DNA of 64,000 nt from Sphingosinicella ginsenosidimutans (GCF_007995055.1 NZ_VOQQ01000001.1:2525001-2589000); one strand, 5' to 3'; shown: positions 50,848 through 61,486, counted from the stretch's first letter. Numbers and translations: made by a program. Notes: generated from the letters alone by a model not told the origin.

Positions 50848-51396
50848 ATGATTGCTGATCTGCGCAGGGTGGTCGCCATCGGGCTGTTCGCTTCGATTGC
50901 CGCATGCGGGGGCGGGGCCGGCGCCGCTGACGACAACAGGACAGCCGCACGCGTGGAGAACGCCGTTGCTCTCCCCGCCGCGTCGCCAGCGAACGCGAGC
51001 AAGAGCGCGGCGGGCGCGGCCCCGGACCGGGCGGCCGTCCAGCCGCTGATCGATCGAATCTACGGGCCCTATGTCCGCGGCGAGCTTGAAGGGACGCCGG
51101 ACGACGTCCAGACCGCCGGCCTTCGCGCCGCTTTCGCGCGGATCACCGAAGCCGATGAGCTCGAGGCCGATCCGTATTGCGAATGCCAGGATTTCGAGCA
51201 TTTCAGCTACCGCATCGCCTCGATCGAGCCGAGCGCGAGCGGCGCGATCGTTCGGGTCGCGATCAGCAATTTCGGTGAATCGACGACGATCGTGCTGCAC
51301 CTGGCGCAGGAAGACGGCCAGTGGCGCGTTGCCGATGTCGGCGAGGGGGACCAGAGCGTGCTCGCGATGGCGCGGCACGCCGGGTCGGGCGACTAG
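50848..51396 (+). CDS. Putative lipoprotein, uncharacterised
   Basis: A 182-residue protein with a type II signal peptide and lipobox SIAAC (Cys20), then a low-complexity Ala-rich linker (about 25-60) and a folded domain with DPYCECQDFEHFSYRI and VVRVAISNFGESTTIVLHL-like strands (VRVAISNFGESTTIVLHL). The pattern of a Cys pair followed by short beta strands recalls DUF3828-type lipoproteins, but I cannot confirm this. Function unknown. It begins 36 bases after recG with AAGGGG upstream. Confidence 0.7.
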   Translation: MIADLRRVVAIGLFASIAACGGGAGAADDNRTAARVENAVALPAASPANASKSAAGAAPDRAAVQPLIDRIYGPYVRGELEGTPDDVQTAGLRAAFARITEADELEADPYCECQDFEHFSYRIASIEPSASGAIVRVAISNFGESTTIVLHLAQEDGQWRVADVGEGDQSVLAMARHAGSGD

Positions 51397-51439
51397 CGCC
51401 GATCGTTCGGCGCGAACTCCGCGTCCCGCTCCCGGAGGT

Positions 51440-52657
51440 TCAGGGAATGAGCAGGCCGTGCTTCTTCTTGCCGGCGGAGATGCGGACTTCGCCCGAGACC
51501 GCGATGGGCCGGTCTTCGCCGGCCGGCGCGCCGTCCACCCGGGCGCCGCCCTGGGCGATCAGCCGGCGGGCCTCGTTCTTGGACGCGACGAGGCCGAGGC
51601 CGATCAGCGCGTCGACCAGGCCGATGTCGCCGGCGACTCTCAGCGTCGGCAGCGCCTCGCCGCCGGCCCCTTCCTCGAACGTGCGGCGGGCCGTCTCGGC
51701 GGCCCGGGCGGCCGCGTCGTCGCCATGCGCCATCGCGGTGGCGGCGTCGGCGAGCTGCTTCTTCGCCTCGTTGATCTCGGCGCCCTCGAGCGCCTCCAGC
51801 CGCGCGATCTCGTCGAGCGGAAGATCGGTGAACAGGCGCAGGAACCGGCCGACATCGGCATCCTGCGTGTTCCGCCAGAACTGCCAGTAATCATAGGGGC
51901 TGAGCGCATCGCCGTTGAGCCAGACGGCGCCGGCGGCGGTCTTGCCCATCTTGCCGCCGTCCGCGGTGGTGATGAGCGGGGTGGTGAGCCCATAGAGCTG
52001 CGTCCCCTCGATCCGCCGCGTCAGCTCGATGCCGTTGACGATATTGCCCCACTGGTCCGATCCGCCCATCTGCAGCCGGCAGTGGACTCGGCGCGACAGC
52101 TCCAGGAAGTCATAGGCCTGGAGGATCATGTAGTTGAATTCGAGGAAGGTGAGCGGCTGCTCGCGGTCGAGCCGGAGCTTGACGCTGTCGAACGTCAGCA
52201 TCCGGTTGATCGTGAAATGCGGGCCGATCTCGCGCAGGAACGGAATGTAGTCGAGCGCGTCGAGCCAGTCGGCATTGTCGACCATGATCGCGTCGGTCGG
52301 CCCATCGCCGAAGGTCAGGAACCGCTCGAACACGCGGCGGATCGAGGCGATATTGCGGCCGATATCCTCGGCGGTGAGGAGCCTGCGGCTCTCATCCTTG
52401 CCGGACGGATCGCCGATCTTGGTGGTGCCTCCGCCCATGACGACGATCGGCTTGTGCCCGGCCTGCTGGAGCCGCCGAAGCATCATGATCTGCACCAGGC
52501 TGCCGACATGGAGCGACGGCGCGGTTGCGTCGAAGCCGATATAGCCCGGCACCACCTGCTGCCGCGCGAGCGCATCGAGCCCCGCCGGATCGGTGACCTG
52601 GTGGATATAGCCGCGCGACGAGAGCGACCGCAGGAGTTCGGATGCGTATTCGGTCAT
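51440..52657 (-). CDS. tyrS: Tyrosine--tRNA ligase
   Basis: Charges tRNA-Tyr. The 405-residue class I synthetase has the HIGH-type motif LHVGSL (residues 49-54), [16 protein letters not shown], the tyrosine-binding [15 protein letters not shown], and the KMSKS-type KMGKT (near 236-240). The C-terminal S4 RNA-binding domain ([18 protein letters not shown]) is present. ATG at 52657 is preferred to a TTG-type extension upstream. Head-to-head with the DOMON-like gene, with a REP-type repeat in the shared upstream region. Confidence 0.97.
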   Translation of the reverse strand: MTEYASELLRSLSSRGYIHQVTDPAGLDALARQQVVPGYIGFDATAPSLHVGSLVQIMMLRRLQQAGHKPIVVMGGGTTKIGDPSGKDESRRLLTAEDIGRNIASIRRVFERFLTFGDGPTDAIMVDNADWLDALDYIPFLREIGPHFTINRMLTFDSVKLRLDREQPLTFLEFNYMILQAYDFLELSRRVHCRLQMGGSDQWGNIVNGIELTRRIEGTQLYGLTTPLITTADGGKMGKTAAGAVWLNGDALSPYDYWQFWRNTQDADVGRFLRLFTDLPLDEIARLEALEGAEINEAKKQLADAATAMAHGDDAAARAAETARRTFEEGAGGEALPTLRVAGDIGLVDALIGLGLVASKNEARRLIAQGGARVDGAPAGEDRPIAVSGEVRISAGKKKHGLLIP

Positions 52658-52690
52658 GACGGAGGCGTGCTTAGCGGCCCGCACTTCTCA

Positions 52691-52780
52691 CGTCATCCCC
52701 GCGAAAGCGGGGATCCAGCTTCTTTCTTGCGGCGGCCGGCGAGGGGAGGCTAGCTGGATTCCCGCTTCGCCGGAATGACG
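52691..52780. repeat. REP-like inverted doublet, copy C
   Basis: Two palindromes in opposite orientation. The left begins CGTCATCCCCGCGAAAGCGG and runs to CCAGCT. The right begins AGCTGGATTCCCGCTTC and ends GGAATGACG. The ends CGTCAT and ATGACG are inverted repeats of each other, so the whole 90-base unit could fold into one long stem. It fills most of the 131-base gap between divergent tyrS and the DOMON-like gene, whose ribosome-binding site GAGGA starts at its right edge. Confidence 0.75.
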
Positions 52781-52788
52781 AGGATTGG

Positions 52789-53337
52789 ATGGACGTCGCT
52801 TTGATCCCGCATCCGCTCCACCCTCCACGCGCGATCATGCGGGTCGAGGTTGAGGTGGAGAGGGCATCGGCCGGCAGGCTGGAACTCCGCTATCGGCTGT
52901 TCGGTGAGATGGACGACCTTCTTCTCGCTCCGCCCGCGCCGCCTCTCCGCACGGACAATCTGTGGCGAACCACCTGTTTCGAGGCGTTCTTCGCCAGGCC
53001 GGGCGCACCCGCTTATCGAGAATTCAATTTCTCCCCGTCGAGCGAATGGGCCGCCTATGATTTTCGAAGCTATCGCGATCCGGAGCGGGCGGATGCGCCC
53101 CTGGCGGAGCCGCCGGTCGTGACGCTGATGCCGCGCCGGGCCGAGCGTCTGGTGCTGAACGCGGGGGTGGCGACCGACCTTGGACGGGCAAGTTGGCGCT
53201 TGGGCCTTTCTGCAATTCTCGAGGAGACGGACGGCACGAAATCCTATTGGGCGCTCGCGCATCCCGATCCGGCCAGGCCCGATTTCCACCATCCCGATTG
53301 CTTTGCATTCCAACTCCCGGCACTTGGCGAGGCATGA
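52789..53337 (+). CDS. DOMON-like domain protein
   Basis: A 182-residue protein that resembles the DOMON_murB-like family: an eight- to ten-strand beta sandwich with LRYRLFGEMDDLLLAPPAPP, DNLWRTTCFEAFFARPG, YREFNFSPSSEWAAYDF, and SYWALAHPDPARPDFHHPDCF. DOMON folds bind heme or sugars; no heme-ligating pair is obvious. No signal peptide is seen. ATG at 52789 with GAGGA upstream. Its stop overlaps the DUF1343 start (ATGA), so the two are coupled and probably share a cell-wall sugar task. Confidence 0.75.
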   Translation: MDVALIPHPLHPPRAIMRVEVEVERASAGRLELRYRLFGEMDDLLLAPPAPPLRTDNLWRTTCFEAFFARPGAPAYREFNFSPSSEWAAYDFRSYRDPERADAPLAEPPVVTLMPRRAERLVLNAGVATDLGRASWRLGLSAILEETDGTKSYWALAHPDPARPDFHHPDCFAFQLPALGEA

Positions 53338-54530
53338 AATTCGGCATCGACCGGCTGCTCGCCGAACCTGAACTGCGCAAGCCGCTTGAGGGCAAGCGCG
53401 TCGCCCTGCTCGCCCATCCCGCATCGGTGACGGCGGACCTCACCCACAGCCTTGATGCGTTGGTCGCGGCGGGGCTGAACGTCACCGCCTTGTTCGGGCC
53501 GCAGCATGGCGTGCGCGGCGATCTCCAGGACAATATGATGGAGTCGCCCGACTTCACCGATCCGACCTATGGGATGCCGGTGTTCAGCCTCTACGGCGAG
53601 GTGCGGCGGCCGACCGGGCAATCGATGGGCACGTTCGACGTCATGCTCGTCGACCTCCAGGATGTCGGCTGCCGCATCTACACCTTCGTCACGACCCTGC
53701 TCTACGTGCTCGAAGCAGCGGCCGCGCATGGGAAGGCCGTGTGGGTGCTCGATCGGCCCAATCCCGCCGGCCGACCGGTGGAAGGACTGACGCTGCGGCC
53801 GGGCTGGGAGAGTTTCGTCGGCGCCGGGCCGATGCCGATGCGGCACGGCCTGACGCTCGGCGAGATGGGCGCCTGGTTCGTCGACCAGTTCAAACTCGAC
53901 GTCGACTATCGTGTGATCGGGATGGAGGGGTGGCAGCCGGAAGAAGCACCGGGCTTTGGCTGGCCGGCCGATCGGGTCTGGATCAATCCCAGCCCCAACG
54001 CCGCCAACGTCAACATGGCGCGGGCCTATGCGGGCACGGTGATGCTCGAAGGCACGACGCTGAGCGAGGGCAGGGGCACGACCCGCCCGCTCGAGCTGTT
54101 CGGCGCGCCGGACATCGATTCGCGCGCGGTGATCGCCAAAATGCACGATCTGGCGCCGGGCTGGCTCGCCGGCTGCACGCTGCGCGACATGTGGTTCCAG
54201 CCGACCTTCCACAAGCATGTGGGGGAATTGTGCAGCGGCGTCTTCATCCATGCGGAAGGGCCCGCCTACGATCACGGCGCGTTCCGGCCCTGGCGGCTCC
54301 AGGCGCTGGGCTTCAAGGCGATCCGCGCGCTCTATCCGGGCTACGCGCTGTGGCGCGATTTCCCGTACGAATATGCGTTCGGCAAGCTGCCCATCGATGT
54401 CATCAACGGCTCGCCGCTGCTGCGCGAATGGGTGGACGACAGGACGGCGGCGCCGGACGATCTCGACGCGCTCGCGGCAACGGACGAGGAGGAGTGGGCC
54501 GAGCGGCGAAGGCCCTTTCTCATCTATTGA
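53334..54530 (+). CDS. DUF1343 protein (NamZ-like exo-beta-N-acetylmuramidase)
   Basis: A 398-residue DUF1343 protein. In Bacillus subtilis the DUF1343 protein NamZ releases terminal MurNAc from peptidoglycan fragments. Here the family strings are GKRVALLAHPASVTADLTHS, ALFGPQHGVRGDLQDNM, LYGEVRRPT, VDLQDVGCRIYTFVTTLLYV, and LDRPNPAGRPVEGL. Unlike NamZ it lacks an N-terminal signal peptide, suggesting a cytoplasmic role in muropeptide recycling, or export by another route. The ATG at 53334 overlaps the DOMON-like gene stop. Confidence 0.85.
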   Translation: MKFGIDRLLAEPELRKPLEGKRVALLAHPASVTADLTHSLDALVAAGLNVTALFGPQHGVRGDLQDNMMESPDFTDPTYGMPVFSLYGEVRRPTGQSMGTFDVMLVDLQDVGCRIYTFVTTLLYVLEAAAAHGKAVWVLDRPNPAGRPVEGLTLRPGWESFVGAGPMPMRHGLTLGEMGAWFVDQFKLDVDYRVIGMEGWQPEEAPGFGWPADRVWINPSPNAANVNMARAYAGTVMLEGTTLSEGRGTTRPLELFGAPDIDSRAVIAKMHDLAPGWLAGCTLRDMWFQPTFHKHVGELCSGVFIHAEGPAYDHGAFRPWRLQALGFKAIRALYPGYALWRDFPYEYAFGKLPIDVINGSPLLREWVDDRTAAPDDLDALAATDEEEWAERRRPFLIY

Positions 54531-54590
54531 GGCCTGCGGCGAATGCAGGACGGCGCGGCCGCAGGCGCCGTCCGTCTTCGGCGGGGAAGG

Positions 54591-55769
54591 TCAGGCCTTT
54601 CGCGTCAGCGCCCGCATCGCATCATCGAGACCGGCGAGGGTGAGCGGGAACATGCGGTCGTGCATGAGCTGGCGCACAAGGCCGATCGAGCCGGTATGGC
54701 CCCAATATTGCTCTGGCACCGGGTTGAGCCAGGCCGCGCTCGGCCAGGTCTGCGTCATCCGCTGGAGCCAGACCGCGCCCGCTTCCTCGTTGTAATGCTC
54801 CACGGATCCGCCGGGATGGGTGATTTCATACGCGCTCATCGAGGCGTCGCCGACGAACACGAGCTTGTAGTCGTGCCCGTATTTGTGAAGCAGGTGCCAC
54901 ATCGGCGTGCGCTCCGAGAAACGGCGATGATTGTCCTTCCACACGGCTTCGTAGGGGCAGTTGTGGAAATAGAAGAATTCCATGTTCCGGAATTCTGCCG
55001 TCGCCGCGCTGAACAACTCCTCGCAAAGCTTCACGTGCGGATCCATTGAGCCGCCGACGTCGAGGAAGAGCAGCAGCTTGACCGCATTGTGCCGTTCGGG
55101 CCGCATGTGGATGTCGAGCCACCCGCGACGCGCCGTGCCGTCGATCGTGCCGTCGAGATCGAGCTCCTCGGCCGCTCCTTCGCGGGCGAACCGGCGCAGG
55201 CGGCGCAGCGCAATCTTGATGTTGCGGGTGCCCAGTTCCTGGCTGTTGTCGAGGTTGCGGAATTCGCGCTTGTCCCAGATCTTCACGGCGCGGCCGTGGC
55301 GACCTTCGCCGCCGATCCTGATCCCTTCCGGATTGTAGCCGGAATGACCGAAGGGGGAGGTGCCGCCCGTGCCAATCCACTTGCTGCCGCCCTGGTGGCG
55401 TTCCTTCTGTTCTTCCAGGCGCTTGCGGAGCGTTTCCATGAGCTCGTCCCAGGAGGCGAGCGACTTGATCTCGGCCATCTGTTCCGGCGTGAGATAGAGT
55501 TCCGCGATGGCGCGGAGCCATTCCTCGGGCACCGGTGCAGCGTCTGGGCCGTAGGTCGTTTCGAGGCCCCTGAACACCTTGGCGAACACGCGGTCGAAAC
55601 GGTCGAGCAGTCCCTCGTCCTTCACGAAGGTCGCGCGGGCGAGATAGTAGAACTCCTCCGGCCGTGCGGCGATCACCTCCGCGTCCAGCGCCTCGAGCAG
55701 CGTCAGATGCTCCTTCAAAGAGGATGGAATCCCGGCAGCGCGCAACTCGTCGACGAAGGAGAAGAACAT
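54591..55769 (-). CDS. VWA domain protein (CoxE-like)
   Basis: A 392-residue cytoplasmic protein of the CoxE-like VWA family, normally the partner of a MoxR AAA+ ATPase. The N-terminal helical part (MFFSFVDELRAAGIPSSLKE) is typical. The MIDAS metal site is DVGGSMD, with Asp237, Gly239 and Ser241, placed after NAVKLLLFL. LVFVGDASMSAYEI supplies the later Asp. In other bacteria such pairs act in metallocofactor insertion or protein remodelling. Its MoxR partner lies 2.4 kb away at 58184, separated by two genes. Confidence 0.88.
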   Translation of the reverse strand: MFFSFVDELRAAGIPSSLKEHLTLLEALDAEVIAARPEEFYYLARATFVKDEGLLDRFDRVFAKVFRGLETTYGPDAAPVPEEWLRAIAELYLTPEQMAEIKSLASWDELMETLRKRLEEQKERHQGGSKWIGTGGTSPFGHSGYNPEGIRIGGEGRHGRAVKIWDKREFRNLDNSQELGTRNIKIALRRLRRFAREGAAEELDLDGTIDGTARRGWLDIHMRPERHNAVKLLLFLDVGGSMDPHVKLCEELFSAATAEFRNMEFFYFHNCPYEAVWKDNHRRFSERTPMWHLLHKYGHDYKLVFVGDASMSAYEITHPGGSVEHYNEEAGAVWLQRMTQTWPSAAWLNPVPEQYWGHTGSIGLVRQLMHDRMFPLTLAGLDDAMRALTRKA

Positions 55770-55896
55770 GGCGTGGGTCTAGCGTGGCTCGCGACGCTGT
55801 GCGAGTCGCCATCCACGGTGGCGCGGGGCATTGGTTAACCCCCTTTCAACCAATTCGGCTTAGCGAGACGCGCCAGGATTGAAGCGAGGGGCTGAC

Positions 55897-57309
55897 GTGG
55901 CGAGCACGGCGACGGAACGGACGGATAGCGCGGCGATCAGCGAGGTCGCGCGCAATTGCGGATCGCTGGCGATCGAGTGCAGCGATGTCGCGGGCTATGT
56001 CGCCGGGGTCAACGAGCGGATATCCGCCAATCTCAAGATGCTCGACGCGCTGGAGGAAGTGACGACCCGGCTGCTCGGCGACCAGGCGAGGGTTTCGGAT
56101 TCCACCGACGAGGCGCGCGTGCTCGCCGAACAGGCACGCGGCAAGCTCGATCAGGGGCGCGGTGCGATCGAAGACACGATCGCGGTCTTTTCGAGCCTCA
56201 CCGACATCGTCGTCCAGCTCGGCGATCGCATGGCCGGCTTCGCGGAGGCGATGGCGCGGGTGCAGAATGTATCCGCCGCGATCGAGACGATCGCCAACAA
56301 GACGAACATGCTTGCGCTCAACGCGACGATCGAGGCGGCACGAGCCGGCGAGGCGGGCCGATCCTTCGCGGTCGTCGCCGCCGAGGTGAAGAAGCTCGCC
56401 CACGACACCCGCGCGGCAACCAGCGAGATCGCCGGAACGATCGCCTCCCTCACGCACGAGGCCGAAGCCGTGACCAGCGAGATCAAGGTCGGCGTCGACA
56501 AGAGCCGGGTCGCGCAGTCGAGCTTCTCGCGGATCAACGAGACGGTTCGCGACGTTGCGGACATCGTCGCGCTGGTCGATCGGCAGACCGACGGCATCGC
56601 ACAGGCGACCAGCCTCATCGAGCAGAGCGTGGACAGCGTGAAGAGCGGCCTGTCGTCCTTCGCCGCCGACGCGCGCGCCAATGGCGGCCAGCTTCGCCAG
56701 ACCCATGACCGGCTCGCCCGGCTCGAACTCATGTCCAACGAAATGCTGGACCGGCTCGCGTCCTGTGGAGTGGAGATCGACGACACGCCGTTCATCGAGT
56801 TCGCCCAGAAGGGGATGGCCGAGATCAAGGCCATGGTCGAACGCGCCATCCAGCGCGGGGACATCAGCGAGGACGACGTCTTCGACACCAACTATGTGCC
56901 GATGCCCGGCACCAATCCCGTTCAGTATGAAACCCGATTCTGCGAGTTCGCGGATGCCCATATCCGCCCGGTGCTCGATCGGTTGATGGCGGAGCAGGGT
57001 AGGCTGATCGCCTGCGCGATCACCGACAATGAAGGCTATCTGCCGACCCACATTTCGGAACGCTCGCAGCCGCAGACCGACGATCCCGAGTGGAACGCGC
57101 AATATTGCCGCAACCGCCGCAACTTCATCGACGACATCACCCGCCGCGCCATCGCCAGCGACAAGGAAGCAATGCTCGCGACCTACGGCATGGACTTGGG
57201 GCAGGGCCGCTATCTGCCGGTCAAGAACGTCTTCGTGCCGCTCTTCATCCACGGCCGGCGCTGGGGGAATTTCGAGCTCGCCTATCGCGACGACGAGGTC
57301 ACGCTCTAG
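55897..57309 (+). CDS. Soluble methyl-accepting chemotaxis-type protein
   Basis: A 470-residue protein with no membrane helix or signal peptide. The first 250 residues form the chemoreceptor coiled-coil with the hairpin tip [20 protein letters not shown] (near 132-151). A C-terminal globular domain (about 310-470) contains [35 protein letters not shown], and [16 protein letters not shown]. The same THxxxxSQPQ plus CRNRR pattern occurs behind MCP domains in other alphaproteobacteria and probably senses a cytoplasmic signal. GTG at 55897 with GAGGGG upstream is preferred to TTG 55879. No che genes are nearby. Confidence 0.85.
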   Translation: MASTATERTDSAAISEVARNCGSLAIECSDVAGYVAGVNERISANLKMLDALEEVTTRLLGDQARVSDSTDEARVLAEQARGKLDQGRGAIEDTIAVFSSLTDIVVQLGDRMAGFAEAMARVQNVSAAIETIANKTNMLALNATIEAARAGEAGRSFAVVAAEVKKLAHDTRAATSEIAGTIASLTHEAEAVTSEIKVGVDKSRVAQSSFSRINETVRDVADIVALVDRQTDGIAQATSLIEQSVDSVKSGLSSFAADARANGGQLRQTHDRLARLELMSNEMLDRLASCGVEIDDTPFIEFAQKGMAEIKAMVERAIQRGDISEDDVFDTNYVPMPGTNPVQYETRFCEFADAHIRPVLDRLMAEQGRLIACAITDNEGYLPTHISERSQPQTDDPEWNAQYCRNRRNFIDDITRRAIASDKEAMLATYGMDLGQGRYLPVKNVFVPLFIHGRRWGNFELAYRDDEVTL

Positions 57310-58183
57310 GCTGGCGCGAGCGAATCCGCCTCCCTCTCCGGCGCGCCCATCTCGCGTGGCCGCTGGACCAGGCTCACCAGCACCGCCGACACGATCATCA
57401 GCAGATACCAGGAGCCGAGCTTGGCGAGCGGCACCATGTGCCAGGCCTCGCGCTGGCTGGGATAGGTCCAGCTGTGCGAGATCGATCCGATATTCTCGGC
57501 GATCCAGATGAACAGGGCGACGAGCAGGAAGCCGATCAGCACCGGCATCGGCCGATAGCTGCGGAATGGGCGGAACCAGAAGAGCGTTCGGCCATAGACC
57601 AGCAGCGTCGCGGCCAGCAGCGCGATGCGCGCGTCCGGCAGCCAGTGATGGGCGAAGAAATTGACGTAGATCGCTGCGGCAAGGGCGATCGTCGCCCAGA
57701 TCGGCGGGTAACGGGTGAAGCGGATGTCGAAGATCCGCCAGATCCGCGCGATATAAGAGCCGACCGAGGCGTACATGAAGCCGGAGAAGAGCGGTACCGC
57801 GCCGATGTGGAGGTAGCTGGGCTCCGGATATTCCCACGATCCCATGCCGGTTTTGAAGACCTCCATCACCGTGCCCGCGACATGGAAGGCGAGGATGACC
57901 TTCGCCTCGTCCCACGTCTCCAGCCGGAAACGCAGCATTGCGACCTGGATCGCAAGCGCAGCCAGGGTCAGGAAATCATAGCGCGGCAGCGCCGCGTCCG
58001 CCGGATAGAGGAAGTGCGTGGCGATCAGCAGCGCCAGCAGCAGCGCGCCGAACAGGCAGGCCCAGCCCTGCTTGAAGCCGAACAGCAGGAATTCGTAGAT
58101 CCAGGACCGCCAGCCCGGCGGCGGCGCATAGGCTTCGAGCGCGGCGCGAACCCGCTCGAAGCGCGTGTGGCGCGGCGTAACGC

Positions 58184-58187
<4 letters not shown>
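57306..58187 (-). CDS. DUF817 membrane protein, non-canonical start
   Basis: An integral membrane protein of the DUF817 family with about eight helices. The conserved core includes [60 protein letters not shown] and [16 protein letters not shown]. The first in-frame ATG is at 57938, but the frame codes convincingly for about 80 more residues upstream ([20 protein letters not shown] and a membrane helix). No ATG, GTG or TTG exists before the next stop; a CTG at 58187 overlapping the MoxR stop (CTGA), with GGAG upstream, is the best start and gives 293 residues. Function unknown. Confidence 0.75.
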
Positions 58188-59029
<842 letters not shown>

Positions 59030-59068
59030 GCCACTGCCTTAAAGGCGGGGCGCGCGAAGGCAAGCCGG

Positions 59069-59728
59069 CTAGAGCGCGGAGCGTGCCTGGGCGCGCGCTT
59101 CGAGAAGATCCCACAGGCCGCGCTGCTGGAGCGCGAGCTGGCGGGCGCCGAAAAGGAGCGCACGCTCCTCGCTGCAATCGTCCGCGATCGGCCGCAGCTC
59201 GCCCTCGCTGCCGAGTCCGAAGTGCGGCGGTTCGATTCCCAGCCGCCGTGCCGCGCGATCGAGCGGCCCGCGTACCGCGGCCCAGTCGATTGCGAAGGCC
59301 AAAGCGGCGCCGAGGGCGCAGCCACGCCGGTCCGATTGCGCCAGCACGCCCAGCGCGCTGCGCTGCGCGACCAGCATCGCCTCGTTGCCCGCTCCGCCGG
59401 GCGTGCCCGGGACGGGCCCGACCGCGACCGCAAGCCGCGCGAGATAGGCGCGTTCGACCGCGAGCGCCTCGCTGGCGCGAGTCAGCCAGCGCCGGGCGGC
59501 AGACTCGACAGCGCGGCCGGCAGCGTGATCGATCACCCCCGGATGCCGCCCATGCAGCGCGCAGAGGAAATGAACCATGTCGGCGAGGTTCCGCGGCGCA
59601 TCCGGTGAATCGGCGAGCGCGTCGCCCTTCACATGGGGGTGGGCCGCCGTTCCCTGCTCCGCGACGCAGGCATAGAGCTGCGATGCCCTGCTCTCGCCCC
59701 TCGCCGCCGCAACCGAAACCGAAGCCAT
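59069..59728 (-). CDS. Uncharacterised protein
   Basis: A 219-residue protein I do not recognise. It is mostly helical, Ala/Arg/Leu-rich, without signal peptide or membrane helix. Recurrent features are NLADMVHFLCALHGRHPGVI, AARRWLTRASEALAVERAYL, GNEAMLVAQRSALGVLAQSD, and ERALLFGARQLALQQRGLWD. A helical bundle is likely. ATG at 59728 has AAAGGGG about eight bases upstream, which supports it as a real gene. It ends 39 bases before the MoxR gene and may share its transcript. Confidence 0.7.
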   Translation of the reverse strand: MASVSVAAARGESRASQLYACVAEQGTAAHPHVKGDALADSPDAPRNLADMVHFLCALHGRHPGVIDHAAGRAVESAARRWLTRASEALAVERAYLARLAVAVGPVPGTPGGAGNEAMLVAQRSALGVLAQSDRRGCALGAALAFAIDWAAVRGPLDRAARRLGIEPPHFGLGSEGELRPIADDCSEERALLFGARQLALQQRGLWDLLEARAQARSAL

Positions 59729-59853
59729 CGAGCCCCTTTCATGAAGCCGCGACGCGGCGAGAGAGGGGTGCCTACACCAAGGCCCGTAAAGAGGAGGTTT
59801 ACGCGTCGCCGAAATGGAGCCCTTCGGCTCAAAGCCATTGAAAATGCCGGAGT

Positions 59854-60177
59854 TTAATTGGTCATCGTCATCCCGATCCAGGCGAACCAGGCGATCGGGA
59901 TCGCGGCGATCAGGCAGCCCCAGCCGATCCGTTCGCCCTTCGCCCGGTCACGCCCGAAGGTCGAGACCCAGGCGCCGCCGACGCAGCACAGCAGGACGAA
60001 CCCGCACGCAACGCGCCACAGCAGGTCGGCGATGCCATGGAACAGGCCGATATGATCGTCGATCCAGGCATCGACGTCGCCGAGATCGAAGCCGACGACC
60101 AGCCCGACCGCACTCAGCACGATCGCGAGCAAGAGCAGGATCAGCGAGACCCACAGGATGATCGGCAGCCGGACCAT
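59854..60177 (-). CDS. Small membrane protein, uncharacterised
   Basis: A 107-residue protein with three likely membrane helices: LPIILWVSLILLLLAIVLSA, IADLLWRVACGFVLLCCVGG, and GWGCLIAAIPIAWFAWIGM. A charged loop STFGRDRAKGER separates helices two and three. No family is recognised. ATG at 60177. Divergent from the GGDEF gene. Confidence 0.7.
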   Translation of the reverse strand: MVRLPIILWVSLILLLLAIVLSAVGLVVGFDLGDVDAWIDDHIGLFHGIADLLWRVACGFVLLCCVGGAWVSTFGRDRAKGERIGWGCLIAAIPIAWFAWIGMTMTN

Positions 60178-60259
60178 GCCGCAAGGGAGGCGGCGATGCG
60201 GCGTCTGTCAAGCAAGCCGTTTACGCGACGGTAAGCTCGGCCATCCAAAGACGAGGAAC

Positions 60260-61435
60260 ATGTCCCAAGTCGGTCTCATCCTGTGTGCGCTGGTGGTCGT
60301 CAGCGCGGTGCTGGGCCTTGTGCAGTTGCTCGCCTGGAAAATGCTCGGGAAGCGGCGACACGCGCTGATCTGGGCCTGTTGCTATGGCGTCGCGACCGTC
60401 CAATGGTGCGGCAACATCGCGGGATCGCTGCTCGCGCCGCGCAATCCGATCATCTGGCTGGTGCTGACCGCGCTCGCGCTGTCGACGGCCATTCTCTCGA
60501 CCCTCGGCTATCGCGCGCGGGCCGGCATGCGCCTTGGAGCCGTGCCGTTATTCTGCGCCGGCGCCGCCGCGACCGTTGCGACCGGCATTACCGGCTTCTT
60601 CCACCTGACCGGCCTGATGATCGCGATCGTGCCGCTCTTCGCTTCGGTCGTGCTCCCGCTCGGCGCGCTTGCGCTCCTCAAGGGCAAATCGCCACCGAAT
60701 CTCGCAGAATATTGCAACGCCGCAGCGCTCTGCCTCTTTGCTTCGTTCGAGTTCGTGGTGGGCCTTGCCGGCCTGTCCGACGGGATCGGCGGCACCGAGC
60801 GGTCGATCGCACTCTACAACCGGCTGCTCTTCGCCGGGATCCCGGCGCTCTTTGTCGCCACTGGTCTGCTGGCGACCTTTCTTCAGGCGGCGGACCTCGC
60901 GAACGAAATGGAAAAGCGGGCCGCGATCGACCCGCTCACCGGCGCGCTCAACCGACGTGGCTTCGCCGAGGCCGCGGTGGTGCGGATCGAGGCCGCACGC
61001 CGTCTGGATCTGCCGCTCAGCGTGCTGGTGCTCGACGTCGACCGGTTCAAGGCCGTGAACGACCGCTTTGGCCATGCGGCCGGGGACGCCGTGCTGGCCC
61101 GCGTGGCCCGCTTCATCGCCGACGAACTGGGCGAGCTCGACGTGCTCGGTCGCCTGGGCGGAGAGGAATTCGGCATCATCCTCGCCAACACATCGGCGCG
61201 GCGCGCCCTGAAAATGGCCGACAGGCTGCGCGAGGGGATCGGCGATCTTGCGCCGGACCTCAATTCGCCCGCCGTCACTGCCAGCTTCGGTGTCGCGACC
61301 ATGCAGCCGGGAGAGGATGCGATCGAAACGCTCATCAACCGCGCCGACCGTGCGCTCTACGCGGCCAAGGCGGCGGGGCGCGATCGCGTTCGAATGGCCG
61401 AAGAGGATCGCCTGCTGATCGCCACGGCGGCCTGA
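60260..61435 (+). CDS. Membrane-bound diguanylate cyclase (GGDEF domain)
   Basis: A 391-residue protein with about six membrane helices in the first 220 residues and a C-terminal GGDEF domain. The active-site motif is GGEEF (residues 300-304), the substrate-binding region includes DPLTGALNRRGFAEA and LVLDVDRFKAVNDRFGHAAGD, and RADRALYAAKAAGRDRVR closes the domain. It should make cyclic di-GMP. No RxxD inhibitory site is evident five residues before GGEEF. The signal sensed by the membrane part is unknown. ATG at 60260 with ACGAGGAA upstream. Confidence 0.92.
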   Translation: MSQVGLILCALVVVSAVLGLVQLLAWKMLGKRRHALIWACCYGVATVQWCGNIAGSLLAPRNPIIWLVLTALALSTAILSTLGYRARAGMRLGAVPLFCAGAAATVATGITGFFHLTGLMIAIVPLFASVVLPLGALALLKGKSPPNLAEYCNAAALCLFASFEFVVGLAGLSDGIGGTERSIALYNRLLFAGIPALFVATGLLATFLQAADLANEMEKRAAIDPLTGALNRRGFAEAAVVRIEAARRLDLPLSVLVLDVDRFKAVNDRFGHAAGDAVLARVARFIADELGELDVLGRLGGEEFGIILANTSARRALKMADRLREGIGDLAPDLNSPAVTASFGVATMQPGEDAIETLINRADRALYAAKAAGRDRVRMAEEDRLLIATAA

Positions 61436-61486
61436 TCGCCGGGTGGGCTTCCGGCCCCGCCGGCCGACCGCTTCCTCGATGCCCGA

